From positions 1-61,026 of the forward strand of contig CANQJO010000012.1 of the NCBI GenBank assembly GCA_947624255.1: a DNA stretch of 61,026 nt, written 5' to 3'. Below, in pieces: positions 41,793 through 51,033 of this stretch. Under the pieces are notes generated by a model. That model was not told where the DNA came from and searched no databases. It was given only the letters and a program-made list of their open reading frames with translations. The translations under genes and the position numbers were made by a program. The stretch's first letter is position 1; each line of letters opens with the position of its first letter. The DNA is from an uncultured Ruminococcus sp. GTDB taxonomy: Bacteria; Bacillota; Clostridia; Oscillospirales; Ruminococcaceae.

Positions 41793-42197
41793 TTATAACT
41801 GCTTTGTCGGAGCAGGCAGCTCCTTGAGAAGTGAAGCCTCTTTTGCTGCCGGAAGCTCACGGACTGTGCCGGCAAGCTGCTTTTTCACTGCTTTTTTACG
41901 GCGTTTTCTCACATTAAGCACCGCCTCCGGGTGAAGCACGAAAAGCATAGTCAAAAGTATAAGTATGGCGATCCATATACCGGAGAAATTGTCATCGCCT
42001 ATGATAAGTCCCCAGATAAGGAGGATCGCTGATGCAGCACATACGGCGGTGAGTGAAAGCTCACGCAGCCTGATCCTTATACAGCGGAAAAACCGTCCTG
42101 ACGCAGTGTTCCTCTTTGTGAGCATTTCCGCAATGACTGTCAGGAGAGACAATACAAGGAAAAATAAAAGCACATACAGAATTATCATATTTATCAT
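41793..42197 (-). CDS. membrane protein of unknown function
   Basis: 134 residues from the ATG at 42195-42197 behind AGGTGATTTT. Three hydrophobic segments (about 4-24, 48-66, 72-90) followed by a basic, helical tail (R-K-R-R-K-K-A-V-K-K). No family recognised. Part of the lepA-hemW operon. Confidence 0.65.
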   Translation of the reverse strand: MINMIILYVLLFFLVLSLLTVIAEMLTKRNTASGRFFRCIRIRLRELSLTAVCAASAILLIWGLIIGDDNFSGIWIAILILLTMLFVLHPEAVLNVRKRRKKAVKKQLAGTVRELPAAKEASLLKELPAPTKQL

Positions 42198-42222
42198 AAA
42201 ATCACCTGCTGTTTTGGTCAGC

Positions 42223-44025
42223 TCAGCTATCAAGTTTCAGAACGCTCATGAAAGCCTCCTGTGGAACTTCCACCGTTCCTAACTGACGCATACGCTTTTT
42301 ACCCTCTTTCTGTTTCTCCAGAAGTTTCTTCTTACGGGTGATATCGCCGCCATAGCACTTTGCAAGTACGTCCTTGCGCATAGCCTTGACTGTCTCACGG
42401 GCGATTATCTTACCGCCGATCGCCGCCTGTATCGGCACTTCAAAAAGCTGACGGGGAATATTCTCCTTGAGCTTTTCTGCGATCTTGCGTGCTCTTGCGT
42501 AAGCCTTGTCCGCATGGATTATGAACGACAACGCATCAACTACTTCACCGTTGAGGAGAATATCCAGCTTCACCAGCTTTGAGGGCGTATATCCCAGCAT
42601 CTCATAATCAAACGAGGCATATCCCTTAGTCCGGGATTTCAGCACATCAAAGAAATCATAGACTATCTCGTTCAATGGAAGCTCATAGTGAAGATCGACT
42701 CTTGTATCGTCAAGGTACTGCATATCCTTGAAAATGCCTCGCCTGTCCTGACAAAGCTCCATGATGTTGCCAACAAACTCAGAGGGAGAAAGGATATCCG
42801 CTTTCACCATCGGCTCTTCGGCAGACTGTATCACTGCCGGATCGGGATAATTCGTGGGATTGTCAATATACTGTATCTCTCCGTTTGTAAGCGTTACCTT
42901 GTAAATTACTGACGGAGCAGTGGTTATAAGGTCAAGATTATACTCCCTTTCAAGCCGCTCCTGAATTATCTCCATATGGAGAAGTCCCAAAAATCCGCAT
43001 CGGAAGCCGAATCCCAAAGCGATAGATGTCTCCGGTTCAAAGGAAAGCGAAGCATCGTTCAGACGGAGCTTTTCAAGAGCATCACGCAGATCTCCGTACT
43101 TTGCGCCATCGGCAGGATAAATTCCGGAAAACACCATAGGATTGACCTTTCTGTAACCGGGAAGAGGCTCATCGCAGGGAGCATCATTATTTGTAACGGT
43201 ATCACCAACACGTGTATCGCCGATGCTCTTGATAGATGCCGCAATATATCCCACTTCACCTGCTTCAAGAGAGCCGTTGTTCACCAGAGACGATGCATCC
43301 ATAAAGCCTGCCTCCACAACAGTGAAGACTGCTCCCGTAGCCATAAGACGGATATTGTCACCGATCTTTACTTTTCCGTCTTTGACTCTCACATATATGA
43401 TAACGCCCTTGTATGAGTCATAGTAGCTGTCAAAAATAAGTGCTTTCAGCGGCATATCGGGATCTCCGGCAGGTGCAGGAATGTCCGTAACTATCCTTTC
43501 AAGAACGTCCTCGATATTGATACCCATTTTTGCCGATATTCTGGGAGCATCCATAGCCGGTATGCCGATGACATTCTCCACCTCGCCGCATACTCTGTCG
43601 GGATCGGCAGAGGGAAGATCTATCTTATTTACAACGGGAACGACTTCAAGGTCGTGTTCTATTGCAAGATACGTGTTTGCAAGCGTCTGAGCCTCGATGC
43701 CCTGAGAGGCATCTACCACGAGGATAGCTCCCTCGCAGGCGGCAAGCGAGCGTGAGACTTCATAGTTAAAATCCACATGACCGGGAGTGTCTATAAGATT
43801 AAAGATGTAGTCCTCCCCGTTCTTTGCAGTATATTTAAGCCGTACAGCACGTGCCTTTATGGTTATTCCTCGTTCACGCTCTATATCCATATTATCAAGG
43901 AGCTGATCCTCCATATCACGGATAGCGACAGTCTCAGTCTTTTCAAGTATTCTGTCAGCAAGTGTCGATTTTCCATGATCTATATGAGCAATTATGCAGA
44001 AATTCCTGATTTTTTCGTTAGCCAA
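42223..44025 (-). CDS. lepA: elongation factor 4
   Basis: 600 residues from the TTG at 44023-44025, 8 nt after AAAGGAG; this gives the usual length, while the longer frame would add 13 unusual residues. GTPase motifs [17 protein letters not shown] and N-K-I-D-L-P, and the LepA-specific C terminus. It remodels stalled ribosomes. First gene of the lepA-hemW operon. Confidence 0.95.
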   Translation of the reverse strand: MANEKIRNFCIIAHIDHGKSTLADRILEKTETVAIRDMEDQLLDNMDIERERGITIKARAVRLKYTAKNGEDYIFNLIDTPGHVDFNYEVSRSLAACEGAILVVDASQGIEAQTLANTYLAIEHDLEVVPVVNKIDLPSADPDRVCGEVENVIGIPAMDAPRISAKMGINIEDVLERIVTDIPAPAGDPDMPLKALIFDSYYDSYKGVIIYVRVKDGKVKIGDNIRLMATGAVFTVVEAGFMDASSLVNNGSLEAGEVGYIAASIKSIGDTRVGDTVTNNDAPCDEPLPGYRKVNPMVFSGIYPADGAKYGDLRDALEKLRLNDASLSFEPETSIALGFGFRCGFLGLLHMEIIQERLEREYNLDLITTAPSVIYKVTLTNGEIQYIDNPTNYPDPAVIQSAEEPMVKADILSPSEFVGNIMELCQDRRGIFKDMQYLDDTRVDLHYELPLNEIVYDFFDVLKSRTKGYASFDYEMLGYTPSKLVKLDILLNGEVVDALSFIIHADKAYARARKIAEKLKENIPRQLFEVPIQAAIGGKIIARETVKAMRKDVLAKCYGGDITRKKKLLEKQKEGKKRMRQLGTVEVPQEAFMSVLKLDS

Positions 44026-44090
44026 CGGAAATTCTCCTTTCCTGCCGTAACAATTTACGGGCAAGGCAAGTACCTGCCCTTTACCGTAAT

Positions 44091-44119
44091 ATTATAGCAA
44101 ACTCCATTGAAAAAGTCAA
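44091..44119 (-). promoter_or_regulatory. promoter of the lepA operon
   Basis: Minus strand: TTGACT (44114-44119), 17-bp spacer, TATAAT (44091-44096), about 65 nt before the TTG start. Confidence 0.8.
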
Positions 44120-44207
44120 TGCTTTCGTTATGATCGTAATTCTTCTTCAATTCATTATACATTATTTTTCAAAAAATGTCAATTCTCGGTAAAAAATTAT
44201 GTCAGAC

Positions 44208-44271
44208 AAAAAGGCGGTATCCTCCCGATGTATCTGAAATCGGAAGAATACCGTATAACTGTTACCGCCTC
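44208..44271 (-). terminator. terminator after the SpoIIQ-like gene
   Basis: Minus strand: AGGCGGTA (44263-44270 region) pairs with TACCGCCT ending in five T (44208-44219), with an inner CCGAT/ATCGG hairpin. It starts about 10 nt after the stop at 44283. Confidence 0.75.
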
Positions 44272-44282
44272 AAAGGTCGGCA

Positions 44283-45074
44283 CTATTTAAGGACACTCAC
44301 CGGATCAACGAACATTCCGTTATGAGTTATCTCAAGATGAAGATGCGGTTCGGATGAGCTCTCGATATCGGCAGTCTCGCCCACAGCACCTATGACATCA
44401 CCGCTTACCACAGTATCACCTGCCTGTACGGAGAGATCACTTCCCAGACCGCAATACTTTGTAATAAAACCGTTGTGATGATTTATCGTCACGGTCACGC
44501 CCCAGAGCTGATCGTTTGTTACCTCTGTCACCTCACCGGGCGAAACGGCAAAGACATCAGTTCCTACCGCAGCAGCGTAATCTGTGCCGTTGTGAGTCTG
44601 CCATGCACCGGTAGTCTCGTTTTTCACAAGCTCTCCTGCACTGTAGGGATCCTGCACATTTATTTCTGCAAGCGGCTGATGCACGTTTTCAAGCATAGCC
44701 GATCCCGTTTTGCTGCTTTCTTCGGTAACAGCCTCAGTGGTTTTTTCTTCGGTGGGAGGTTCAGGCTTTACAGCAGGGATATCCTGAACGATATCTGCTG
44801 CCGGCAGTGTCACCGCAGGAACAGTCTGCGGAGGTATCGTCACAGGCGGAGCTGTGGTCACGTGCGTGGTTTTCGGTATGTCGCTGTATTTGTGATCGAC
44901 AGCAGCCTCGGATGTTGTGATCTTGCTGTCATTTGAAAGCTTGTCCTTTGACATCTTCTCCCCCTCATTGTAGGCGAAAAAGCAAGCAGAGCCTATCATG
45001 ACAGCACTTATTCCGAGAGCTGCGTAAAATCCTCTTGAGCCTTTTCCGGCTTTGCCATCAGATTTTTTATTCAA
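44283..45074 (-). CDS. M23/LytM peptidase with membrane anchor, SpoIIQ-like
   Basis: 263 residues. Membrane segment at about 16-32, Thr/Pro-rich linker (about 55-130) and LytM domain (about 145-262) with H-N-G-T-D-Y-A-A-A-V-G-T and E-P-H-L-H-L-E-I, so the metal-binding His and Asp residues are kept. SpoIIQ links forespore and mother cell; clostridial forms keep these residues. Identification as SpoIIQ rather than another cell-wall endopeptidase is uncertain. Its promoter region carries the motif shared with the cbiK locus. Confidence 0.75.
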   Translation of the reverse strand: MNKKSDGKAGKGSRGFYAALGISAVMIGSACFFAYNEGEKMSKDKLSNDSKITTSEAAVDHKYSDIPKTTHVTTAPPVTIPPQTVPAVTLPAADIVQDIPAVKPEPPTEEKTTEAVTEESSKTGSAMLENVHQPLAEINVQDPYSAGELVKNETTGAWQTHNGTDYAAAVGTDVFAVSPGEVTEVTNDQLWGVTVTINHHNGFITKYCGLGSDLSVQAGDTVVSGDVIGAVGETADIESSSEPHLHLEITHNGMFVDPVSVLK

Positions 45075-45258
45075 TTGAAATGCCTCCGTTCTGTTGGATC
45101 AATGATCCTTATTGATGTGATGCCGATCCTCAGCAGCGGACAGATCTGACGGTATAACGTGTCTGTCTGCCAACGTTCATGCGATCGGTATGAGAATTAT
45201 CCTCATCAATAGTTTGGACAGAAAAGCGGTAAATATACACTTTTTTTACATTTCAAAA

Positions 45259-45287
45259 AATATACCGCCCTCTGATGCAAACAGCAA
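45259..45287 (-). promoter_or_regulatory. promoter-like motif, copy 3 of a shared element
   Basis: Minus strand: TTGCTG (45282-45287), spacer TTTGCATCAGAGGGCGG (17 bp), TATATT (45259-45264). Also shares the preceding AGATAA with copy 1. It lies about 185 nt before the SpoIIQ-like gene. Confidence 0.55.
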
Positions 45288-45335
45288 TTATCTGGCAGCA
45301 GAAATTTTGCCGTTTACATTAGCGGACGGATAAAT

Positions 45336-47627
45336 TCAATTGCTTGTCGTTGTCTGCTCCTGTGATGCAGTCGCAGGCTCAGGCTCTGTAGGCGGAGTCG
45401 TCTGAGGCTCTGTAGGCGGAATTGTCGTTACGGGAGCGGTTGTCTCAGGTACAGTGGCGGGAGCTGTCAGCTCCGGCATAGTAACAGCTGTTGCAGCCGG
45501 CTCCGTATATACCGGTAAAGCTGTAGTCGTCTGCATAGTTGTCGTAGTATCAGCAGCGGTGGTGTCAGACGTTGTACCGGAAAGCGGTTCTCGTTTTTCC
45601 TCCGGAAGCGTTGCTGTCGGCGCAACTCCGTTGAGTCCGTAACACTCCTGATATGCGAGAATAATATCTCTTATCATATATTTGGAGTATTCACCGCCCT
45701 CAATAACGCCTGCAAATGCGATCTCGGGATCATCAGCAGGAGCAAATCCGATAAACACGGAGTTCTGCTTGCTTTTATCATTGATATCCGTCTGAGGAGT
45801 ACCCGTTTTTATTGCCACATCGAATCCTAAGTTTGAAATGGAATTCTTAGCCGGAAATCCGTTGTGGGATGCATTTATCATTCCGTTGATGATATCATCA
45901 TAGACATAATCATAATTTATCTGTATTTTTTCGGCAACAGTGGGCTGTGTCTGTGTGATGACCTCTCCGGTAGCATAATCGCAGAGGCTGTCCACAAGGT
46001 ACGGCTTATATCGTGTTCCTCGGTTGGCAATGGTATTAGCCACCACCGCAAGCTGGAGGGGTGTCATTCCGGCATCCTGATTTCCGATACCTGCCTGTAT
46101 AACGTATCCGATATACCACGGCTGACCACGCTTTGCGAATGTCTCAGGATTACACAGAAATCCCTCAGCATCACCGGTTTCGATGCCTGTGCTTGCTCCA
46201 AGACCATAGAGCTTTGCATATTTTGTGATGTTATCTATCCCCAGATTTCGTGAAGTCTCATAGAAAAAAATGTTGCAGGAAACCTCAATGGCGTGCTCGA
46301 CCGAGATATTGCCATGAGTGCCTGTACAGCCGTATTTTCCGCCGTAGAATTCATAGTTGCTGCCTGTGCAGAAATAGGTCGTATCGGTATTTATGACACC
46401 CTCGTTAAGTCCTGCGGTAGCTGTGATCGTTTTGAATGTTGAACCCGGAAGATATAGTCCGTCGGTGCAGCGGTTTATCAGCGGAGAATTTTCCGCTTTT
46501 AGAAAATAATCATAATTTTCAACATAATCCTTAAGATTATACGTCGGTGCTGTGGCAAGTCCTTTGACTGCGCCTGTTTTGGCATCAAGGACAGCTATTG
46601 CTCCGCATTTTACATCTTTCAGGTTGGGATTCGTGTTTATTGACGGGAAATTCTTGATAAAGTCATCAAGTATTCCCTGAAGTTTTAGCTGATATGCGCC
46701 ATCTACAGTGAGCTTTACCGTTTTGCCGGAGTTCGTCTCCACGATAGTTCTAACGTTGGTCACAGCACCGTCAGAGACAGTTATCTCTTCCTCGCCGTTC
46801 TGTCCCCGAAGCTCTGTCTCCATGGCAGCCTCAATGCCGCCCCGTCCGATCGTGTCGTTGAGAGCATAGCCCTTTTCCTCCAGCTTATCGTACTCCTCGG
46901 CGTATATAGGTCCGACAGTACCGATCTGGTGAGGAAGTATATCTCCACGGACGATCTGCCTGTCGGAAGCTTCGACCGCCTCGATACCATGATAGAAATT
47001 GCTCAGCTCTTTCATTTCGGTAACGGTTTCGGGATCAACGTCCTCCGCAAGAAGCAGATCGTTGCTGTAGGCAAAATCCTCGGCAATCATCTCATAGCGC
47101 AGTCCGGCAATAATTCTCTTTTCGTTCTCTGAATAGGTATCAGCGATCTTATAATCATCAATGAGCTTGTCAATACAGTTTTCAGCAGAGGCGTAAACAT
47201 TAAGATTCAGATCGGCAATAAAATCAGCAGTATCCTCGCTTGTGAACACATATGGAGTCGTTTCCGATACGGGAATACTTGTTTTGATAGTATATCCATG
47301 CTCTTTAAGAGCACTGTATATGCCTATGAGAGTTGCGTTTCCCTCTTGAAGATCCTCCGGGAAAAATGCCTTTTGCAGCACAAGATCACAGCGTGCATCA
47401 TTTGTAACGATAACGTTGCCGTTATAGTCAACGATGCCGCCTCGGGTAGCCTTTACCTGACGTTTGTATACTATAGCATCGTCAGAATTTTCGGGAGTTA
47501 AAATATTCTCGTCACCGACTACCTGTATATCCATAAGTCGCATTCCGCTGAGCAGAGCAAGCATGACTACCAGCAGAACGATTATAATAGATTTTATATG
47601 ATCTGAAAATGTTCTCATGCAGCTCAC
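45336..47627 (-). CDS. mrdA: penicillin-binding protein 2 (elongasome transpeptidase)
   Basis: 763 residues. Membrane anchor (about 11-30), dimerisation domain, and transpeptidase domain with S-T-F-K (catalytic Ser), S-C-N and K-T-G-T motifs. The C-terminal 100 residues are Thr/Pro/Glu-rich low complexity and extracellular, unusual for the family. It crosslinks side-wall peptidoglycan with RodA and the Mre proteins. Last gene of the mreBCD operon, 5 nt after mreD. Confidence 0.9.
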   Translation of the reverse strand: MSCMRTFSDHIKSIIIVLLVVMLALLSGMRLMDIQVVGDENILTPENSDDAIVYKRQVKATRGGIVDYNGNVIVTNDARCDLVLQKAFFPEDLQEGNATLIGIYSALKEHGYTIKTSIPVSETTPYVFTSEDTADFIADLNLNVYASAENCIDKLIDDYKIADTYSENEKRIIAGLRYEMIAEDFAYSNDLLLAEDVDPETVTEMKELSNFYHGIEAVEASDRQIVRGDILPHQIGTVGPIYAEEYDKLEEKGYALNDTIGRGGIEAAMETELRGQNGEEEITVSDGAVTNVRTIVETNSGKTVKLTVDGAYQLKLQGILDDFIKNFPSINTNPNLKDVKCGAIAVLDAKTGAVKGLATAPTYNLKDYVENYDYFLKAENSPLINRCTDGLYLPGSTFKTITATAGLNEGVINTDTTYFCTGSNYEFYGGKYGCTGTHGNISVEHAIEVSCNIFFYETSRNLGIDNITKYAKLYGLGASTGIETGDAEGFLCNPETFAKRGQPWYIGYVIQAGIGNQDAGMTPLQLAVVANTIANRGTRYKPYLVDSLCDYATGEVITQTQPTVAEKIQINYDYVYDDIINGMINASHNGFPAKNSISNLGFDVAIKTGTPQTDINDKSKQNSVFIGFAPADDPEIAFAGVIEGGEYSKYMIRDIILAYQECYGLNGVAPTATLPEEKREPLSGTTSDTTAADTTTTMQTTTALPVYTEPAATAVTMPELTAPATVPETTAPVTTIPPTEPQTTPPTEPEPATASQEQTTTSN

Positions 47628-47632
47628 TTCCT

Positions 47633-48199
47633 TTAATTATGATTTTTGCCGGTGATAGCCTCTTCCAGCGTGAGATGCTCTTTCGGCATTAAGAAATGGT
47701 TCACCAACCGGAAGATCAGGAAAACTATTACCGCAGAGATAACGGTATATACCCATATTTTCAGGGAGTACCGTGTGAAAATGCGCTCAACGCCCTCATA
47801 TTTCCACATTTTGTAGTAAAAATGGTAGTCCAGAACGCATTGTATGTACGAGACAACAGCCGAAAGCATCATGAAATTGATGAATTTGTACCTCAGATAA
47901 AGCTCGAAGACAAGCGAGGCAACGATGCAGAAAAAAGCCAGCAGGACTGCATTATAGCCGAACAGCTTTCCGCAGCTAATGTCAATGAGAAAGCCGCAGA
48001 GCGCTCCCGTCAGTACAGACGCATATTGGTTGTTGTTCACCGAGATGCACAGTGCAACGGGAATAAGAATGATCGGTTTCAGCCATGTTCCGGAGGTCAT
48101 GTATATAAAGCAGCCGAAGATGATAATATAATATATGAGCCAGCGGAGAGTTGTTTTTATGTAGAATATACGTTTCTCACGAGTTGTCCTGATTCTCAT
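47633..48199 (-). CDS. mreD: rod-shape protein MreD
   Basis: 188 residues, five to six membrane segments, with G-A-L-C-G-F-L-I-D-I-S-C-G-K-L-F-G-Y-N-A, a typical MreD segment. It starts inside the end of mreC (23-nt overlap). Part of the elongasome membrane complex. Confidence 0.85.
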   Translation of the reverse strand: MRIRTTREKRIFYIKTTLRWLIYYIIIFGCFIYMTSGTWLKPIILIPVALCISVNNNQYASVLTGALCGFLIDISCGKLFGYNAVLLAFFCIVASLVFELYLRYKFINFMMLSAVVSYIQCVLDYHFYYKMWKYEGVERIFTRYSLKIWVYTVISAVIVFLIFRLVNHFLMPKEHLTLEEAITGKNHN

Positions 48200-49052
48200 T
48201 CTGTTCCTCCCTCTTTCCGCTGAAATCGGTGATGACGATGACTGAGGTAAGGCGTGTTATGTCGATGCATGGCTTTATCTCGGCGTTATAATACAGTCCG
48301 TTGGAGTCATATCCTAAAGACTCTATAGTGCCTATAGCATAGTCCTTCGGGAAAAGTCCGCTGCTGCCGGAGGTTATCATGAGATCACCTGTTTTGAGCT
48401 TGTTGCCGGGACTTATATGGCTGAGCTGTGTATTGCCTTTTTCTGCTGAAAGAATATTTCCCTCAATTATGCCGTAGTCAGCCGTTGAGGACGAGCATAC
48501 TGCCGCTATGGAAAGATCGGGTGAAAGTATCGTCCTGACAGTGGAAACGTGCTCTGAAACTTCAATGGTTATTCCCACGATGCCCTCAGCGGTGACGACA
48601 GGGCAGTATGGTTCGATCCCGTCGGCGGATCCCTTGTCTATAGTAAATCCACGAAACGGATCGTTTGTGACATATCCCAGAACATCACACGGCTGTGAGA
48701 GAATATAATCCTCGTGCTCCTCCTTGATAGTGACGAATTTTCTCAGTTCCTCGCACTCTGCTTTCAATTCATCGTAATCAGTGAGCTGTTTGTTAAGTTC
48801 ACCTATCTGTTTTTTGAGCTGCTGATTCTCCTCATAATATTTTTCAGCATTTGAGAGCTTGTCAAGGGTATGCTCGATATTCATGCTGATGCTGTTTGCG
48901 GTCTTTCGGAAAGGCTTTGTCACCGTGTTGAGAAGCGACGATCCCATTACCGAATATCCGCCCTTAGTGACGGCATATATCATTATTCCCAGCAGAAAAG
49001 CAAGAAAAGCAAGAAGTATCTTGAACCGGGTGCTTTTTAAAAATTCACGCAT
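48177..49052 (-). CDS. mreC: rod-shape protein MreC
   Basis: 291 residues. Membrane segment (about 12-30), coiled coil (about 62-105) and beta-barrel domain with V-T-A-E-G-I-V-G-I and G-D-L-M-I-T-S-G-S-S-G-L-F-P-K-D-Y-A-I-G. It connects MreB and MreD with PBP2. Placed 9 nt after mreB. Confidence 0.9.
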   Translation of the reverse strand: MREFLKSTRFKILLAFLAFLLGIMIYAVTKGGYSVMGSSLLNTVTKPFRKTANSISMNIEHTLDKLSNAEKYYEENQQLKKQIGELNKQLTDYDELKAECEELRKFVTIKEEHEDYILSQPCDVLGYVTNDPFRGFTIDKGSADGIEPYCPVVTAEGIVGITIEVSEHVSTVRTILSPDLSIAAVCSSSTADYGIIEGNILSAEKGNTQLSHISPGNKLKTGDLMITSGSSGLFPKDYAIGTIESLGYDSNGLYYNAEIKPCIDITRLTSVIVITDFSGKREEQNENQDNS

Positions 49053-49061
49053 AATTCCACC

Positions 49062-50078
49062 TTAATAATACTTTACATTTTCGGTAAGGGCATCCTGATA
49101 ATCGTTTATATTTTCGAGAATACGTCCCGTACCCTCGGCAACGCAGTCAAGGGGATATTCTGCGATGTATACAGGCATACCGGTCTCACGGTTGATGAGC
49201 CTGTCAAGTCCCCGGAGCAGCGCACCTCCTCCGGCGAGAGTTATTCCGTGGTCGATGATATCGGCGGAAAGCTCAGGGGGAGTGTCCTCGAGAGTAGACT
49301 TTATTGCATCTATCACACGGGAGAGCGGTTCAACAAGAGCATCACGTATTTCAGCAGAGCTGACAACAACATTCTCCGGCAGACCGTTCAAAAGATTTCT
49401 GCCCTTTATCTCCATAGTGCCCTCTTTTTCGCTGGGAAACGCCGAACCGATCTCGAGTTTTACATTCTCGGCAGTCCTTTCACCGATCAGGAGATTATAT
49501 TTTTTCTTGATATAGTTTATAATGGCATTGTCGAATTCATCGCCCGCACAGCGTATAGACTGTGCAGCTACGATACCGCCGAGAGAAATGACTGCGACCT
49601 CACTCGTACCGCCTCCGATGTCAACGATCATGCTTCCGGCAGGCTCATTTGTGGGAAGTCCCGCACCTATTGCGGCAGCCATCGGCTCTTCAATGATGAG
49701 AACGTTATTAGCACCGGCTTTTTTGCAGGCTTCACGGACAGCACGCCGCTCAACGGCAGTAACTCCGGAGGGAATGCATATAATAACATTTGCTTTCGTG
49801 AAGATAGTGCCTTTAAGAGCCTTTTTGATGAACTCCTGCAGCATGGTTATGGCGATGTCGAAATAAGCGATAACGCCGTCTTTGAGAGGTCTTACCGCAA
49901 CGATAGAGCCGGGAGTACGTCCGATAACGTCTTTAGCCTCTTTGCCCACATAGCGGCATTTGTCGGTACGGGTATCAACAGCGACAACCGACGGCTCTCT
50001 TATTATAATACCCTTTCCTCTCATATATACGAGGGTATTTGCGGTACCCAGATCAATACCAATATCTTTAGTAAACAT
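49062..50078 (-). CDS. mreB: rod-shape actin homologue MreB
   Basis: 338 residues with the actin-fold motifs [10 protein letters not shown] near the N terminus, [21 protein letters not shown] and [10 protein letters not shown]. It forms membrane filaments that guide cell-wall synthesis. First gene of the mreBCD-PBP2 operon. Confidence 0.95.
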   Translation of the reverse strand: MFTKDIGIDLGTANTLVYMRGKGIIIREPSVVAVDTRTDKCRYVGKEAKDVIGRTPGSIVAVRPLKDGVIAYFDIAITMLQEFIKKALKGTIFTKANVIICIPSGVTAVERRAVREACKKAGANNVLIIEEPMAAAIGAGLPTNEPAGSMIVDIGGGTSEVAVISLGGIVAAQSIRCAGDEFDNAIINYIKKKYNLLIGERTAENVKLEIGSAFPSEKEGTMEIKGRNLLNGLPENVVVSSAEIRDALVEPLSRVIDAIKSTLEDTPPELSADIIDHGITLAGGGALLRGLDRLINRETGMPVYIAEYPLDCVAEGTGRILENINDYQDALTENVKYY

Positions 50079-50155
50079 TTAAAACTTAAATTCCTTTCTT
50101 TTTTAAAAGCCAATAATCAAAAGCATAAACAGCGTAAAGCTGTCGCCGCTCGGCA

Positions 50156-50419
50156 TTATTTGCCGGCGATCAGCTTGCCTACTGTTTTATAATAGACGAA
50201 AAACGAGATCAGTATCAATATAAGCTGACATACATTCAGACTTATGTAGATCCCGAATGTGAGCTTGAAAAAGTCCGTATTGATGAATGTTCCCGGATCA
50301 AATTCTATGTATTTTGAGTAGCCCAGCCATTTCAGTGAGCCTTTTGCCATTCCGCCGAGAATATCTCCCAGAAAAGTGGCAGCTATTATCAGCATCAACA
50401 TATAAAGTGTACGTTTCAT
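50156..50419 (-). CDS. small DUF4321 membrane protein
   Basis: 87 residues from the ATG at 50417-50419 after GGAGACAAAA. Two membrane segments (about 5-25 and 55-78) with G-D-I-L-G-G-M-A-K-G between them. DUF4321 proteins are found next to mreB in Clostridia; function unknown. Confidence 0.75.
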   Translation of the reverse strand: MKRTLYMLMLIIAATFLGDILGGMAKGSLKWLGYSKYIEFDPGTFINTDFFKLTFGIYISLNVCQLILILISFFVYYKTVGKLIAGK

Positions 50420-50591
50420 TTTTGTCTCCATTCTGCCTGTTTTGGCAATTTATTTTTTTGACAGCTCCGCACAAGGAGCGTTCTGTACTTTACAACACTC
50501 CTCGCAATCCATGCATACTGTATTTCAGAGCCTTTGCCGCATGACTGCATTATTTTCCCCGAAGGGTGCCGGTCCGCTTTCCCGGATCTGT

Positions 50592-51032
50592 CTATTCAAG
50601 TCCTGACGAGCCAAAGCCTCCCGCACCTCTTTCTGTTTCGGAGAGCTCATCAGCCGTTTCTATCTCAGGAATAATTACCCTTGTTGGTATCACCTGCGCT
50701 ATTCGCATACCGTTTTCAACAATAAACGGATCGCTGCCGTGATTTATCAGCGGTACGAGCCATTCGCCACGGTAGTCGCTGTCGATGACTCCCACACAGT
50801 TTGCAAGCGTGACACCGTGTACGGCAGAAAGTCCCGACCGTGGATATACGAGCATCGCTACAGAGCTTTCATCCGTCATAGCGGAAAGTCCCGTGGGGAT
50901 CACCTGTCTCTCTCCGGGAGCTATCGTCACCGGAGCGTCAAGGCAGGCACATAAGTCAAGACCTGCGCTGCCGGGAGTGCTTCTTGCCGGAATGACGGCT
51001 TTTTCGTTTAATTTTTTGAATATCAGCTTCAT
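50592..51032 (-). CDS. dut: dUTP diphosphatase
   Basis: 146 residues from the ATG at 51030-51032. All five trimeric dUTPase motifs are present: P-G-S-A-G-L-D-L, Y-P-R-S-G-L-S, V-G-V-I-D-S-D-Y-R-G-E, R-I-A-Q-V-I-P and R-G-A-G-G-F-G-S-S-G. It removes dUTP and provides dUMP. Starts directly at the end of the U32 gene. Confidence 0.95.
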   Translation of the reverse strand: MKLIFKKLNEKAVIPARSTPGSAGLDLCACLDAPVTIAPGERQVIPTGLSAMTDESSVAMLVYPRSGLSAVHGVTLANCVGVIDSDYRGEWLVPLINHGSDPFIVENGMRIAQVIPTRVIIPEIETADELSETERGAGGFGSSGLE

Positions 51033-51033
51033 A

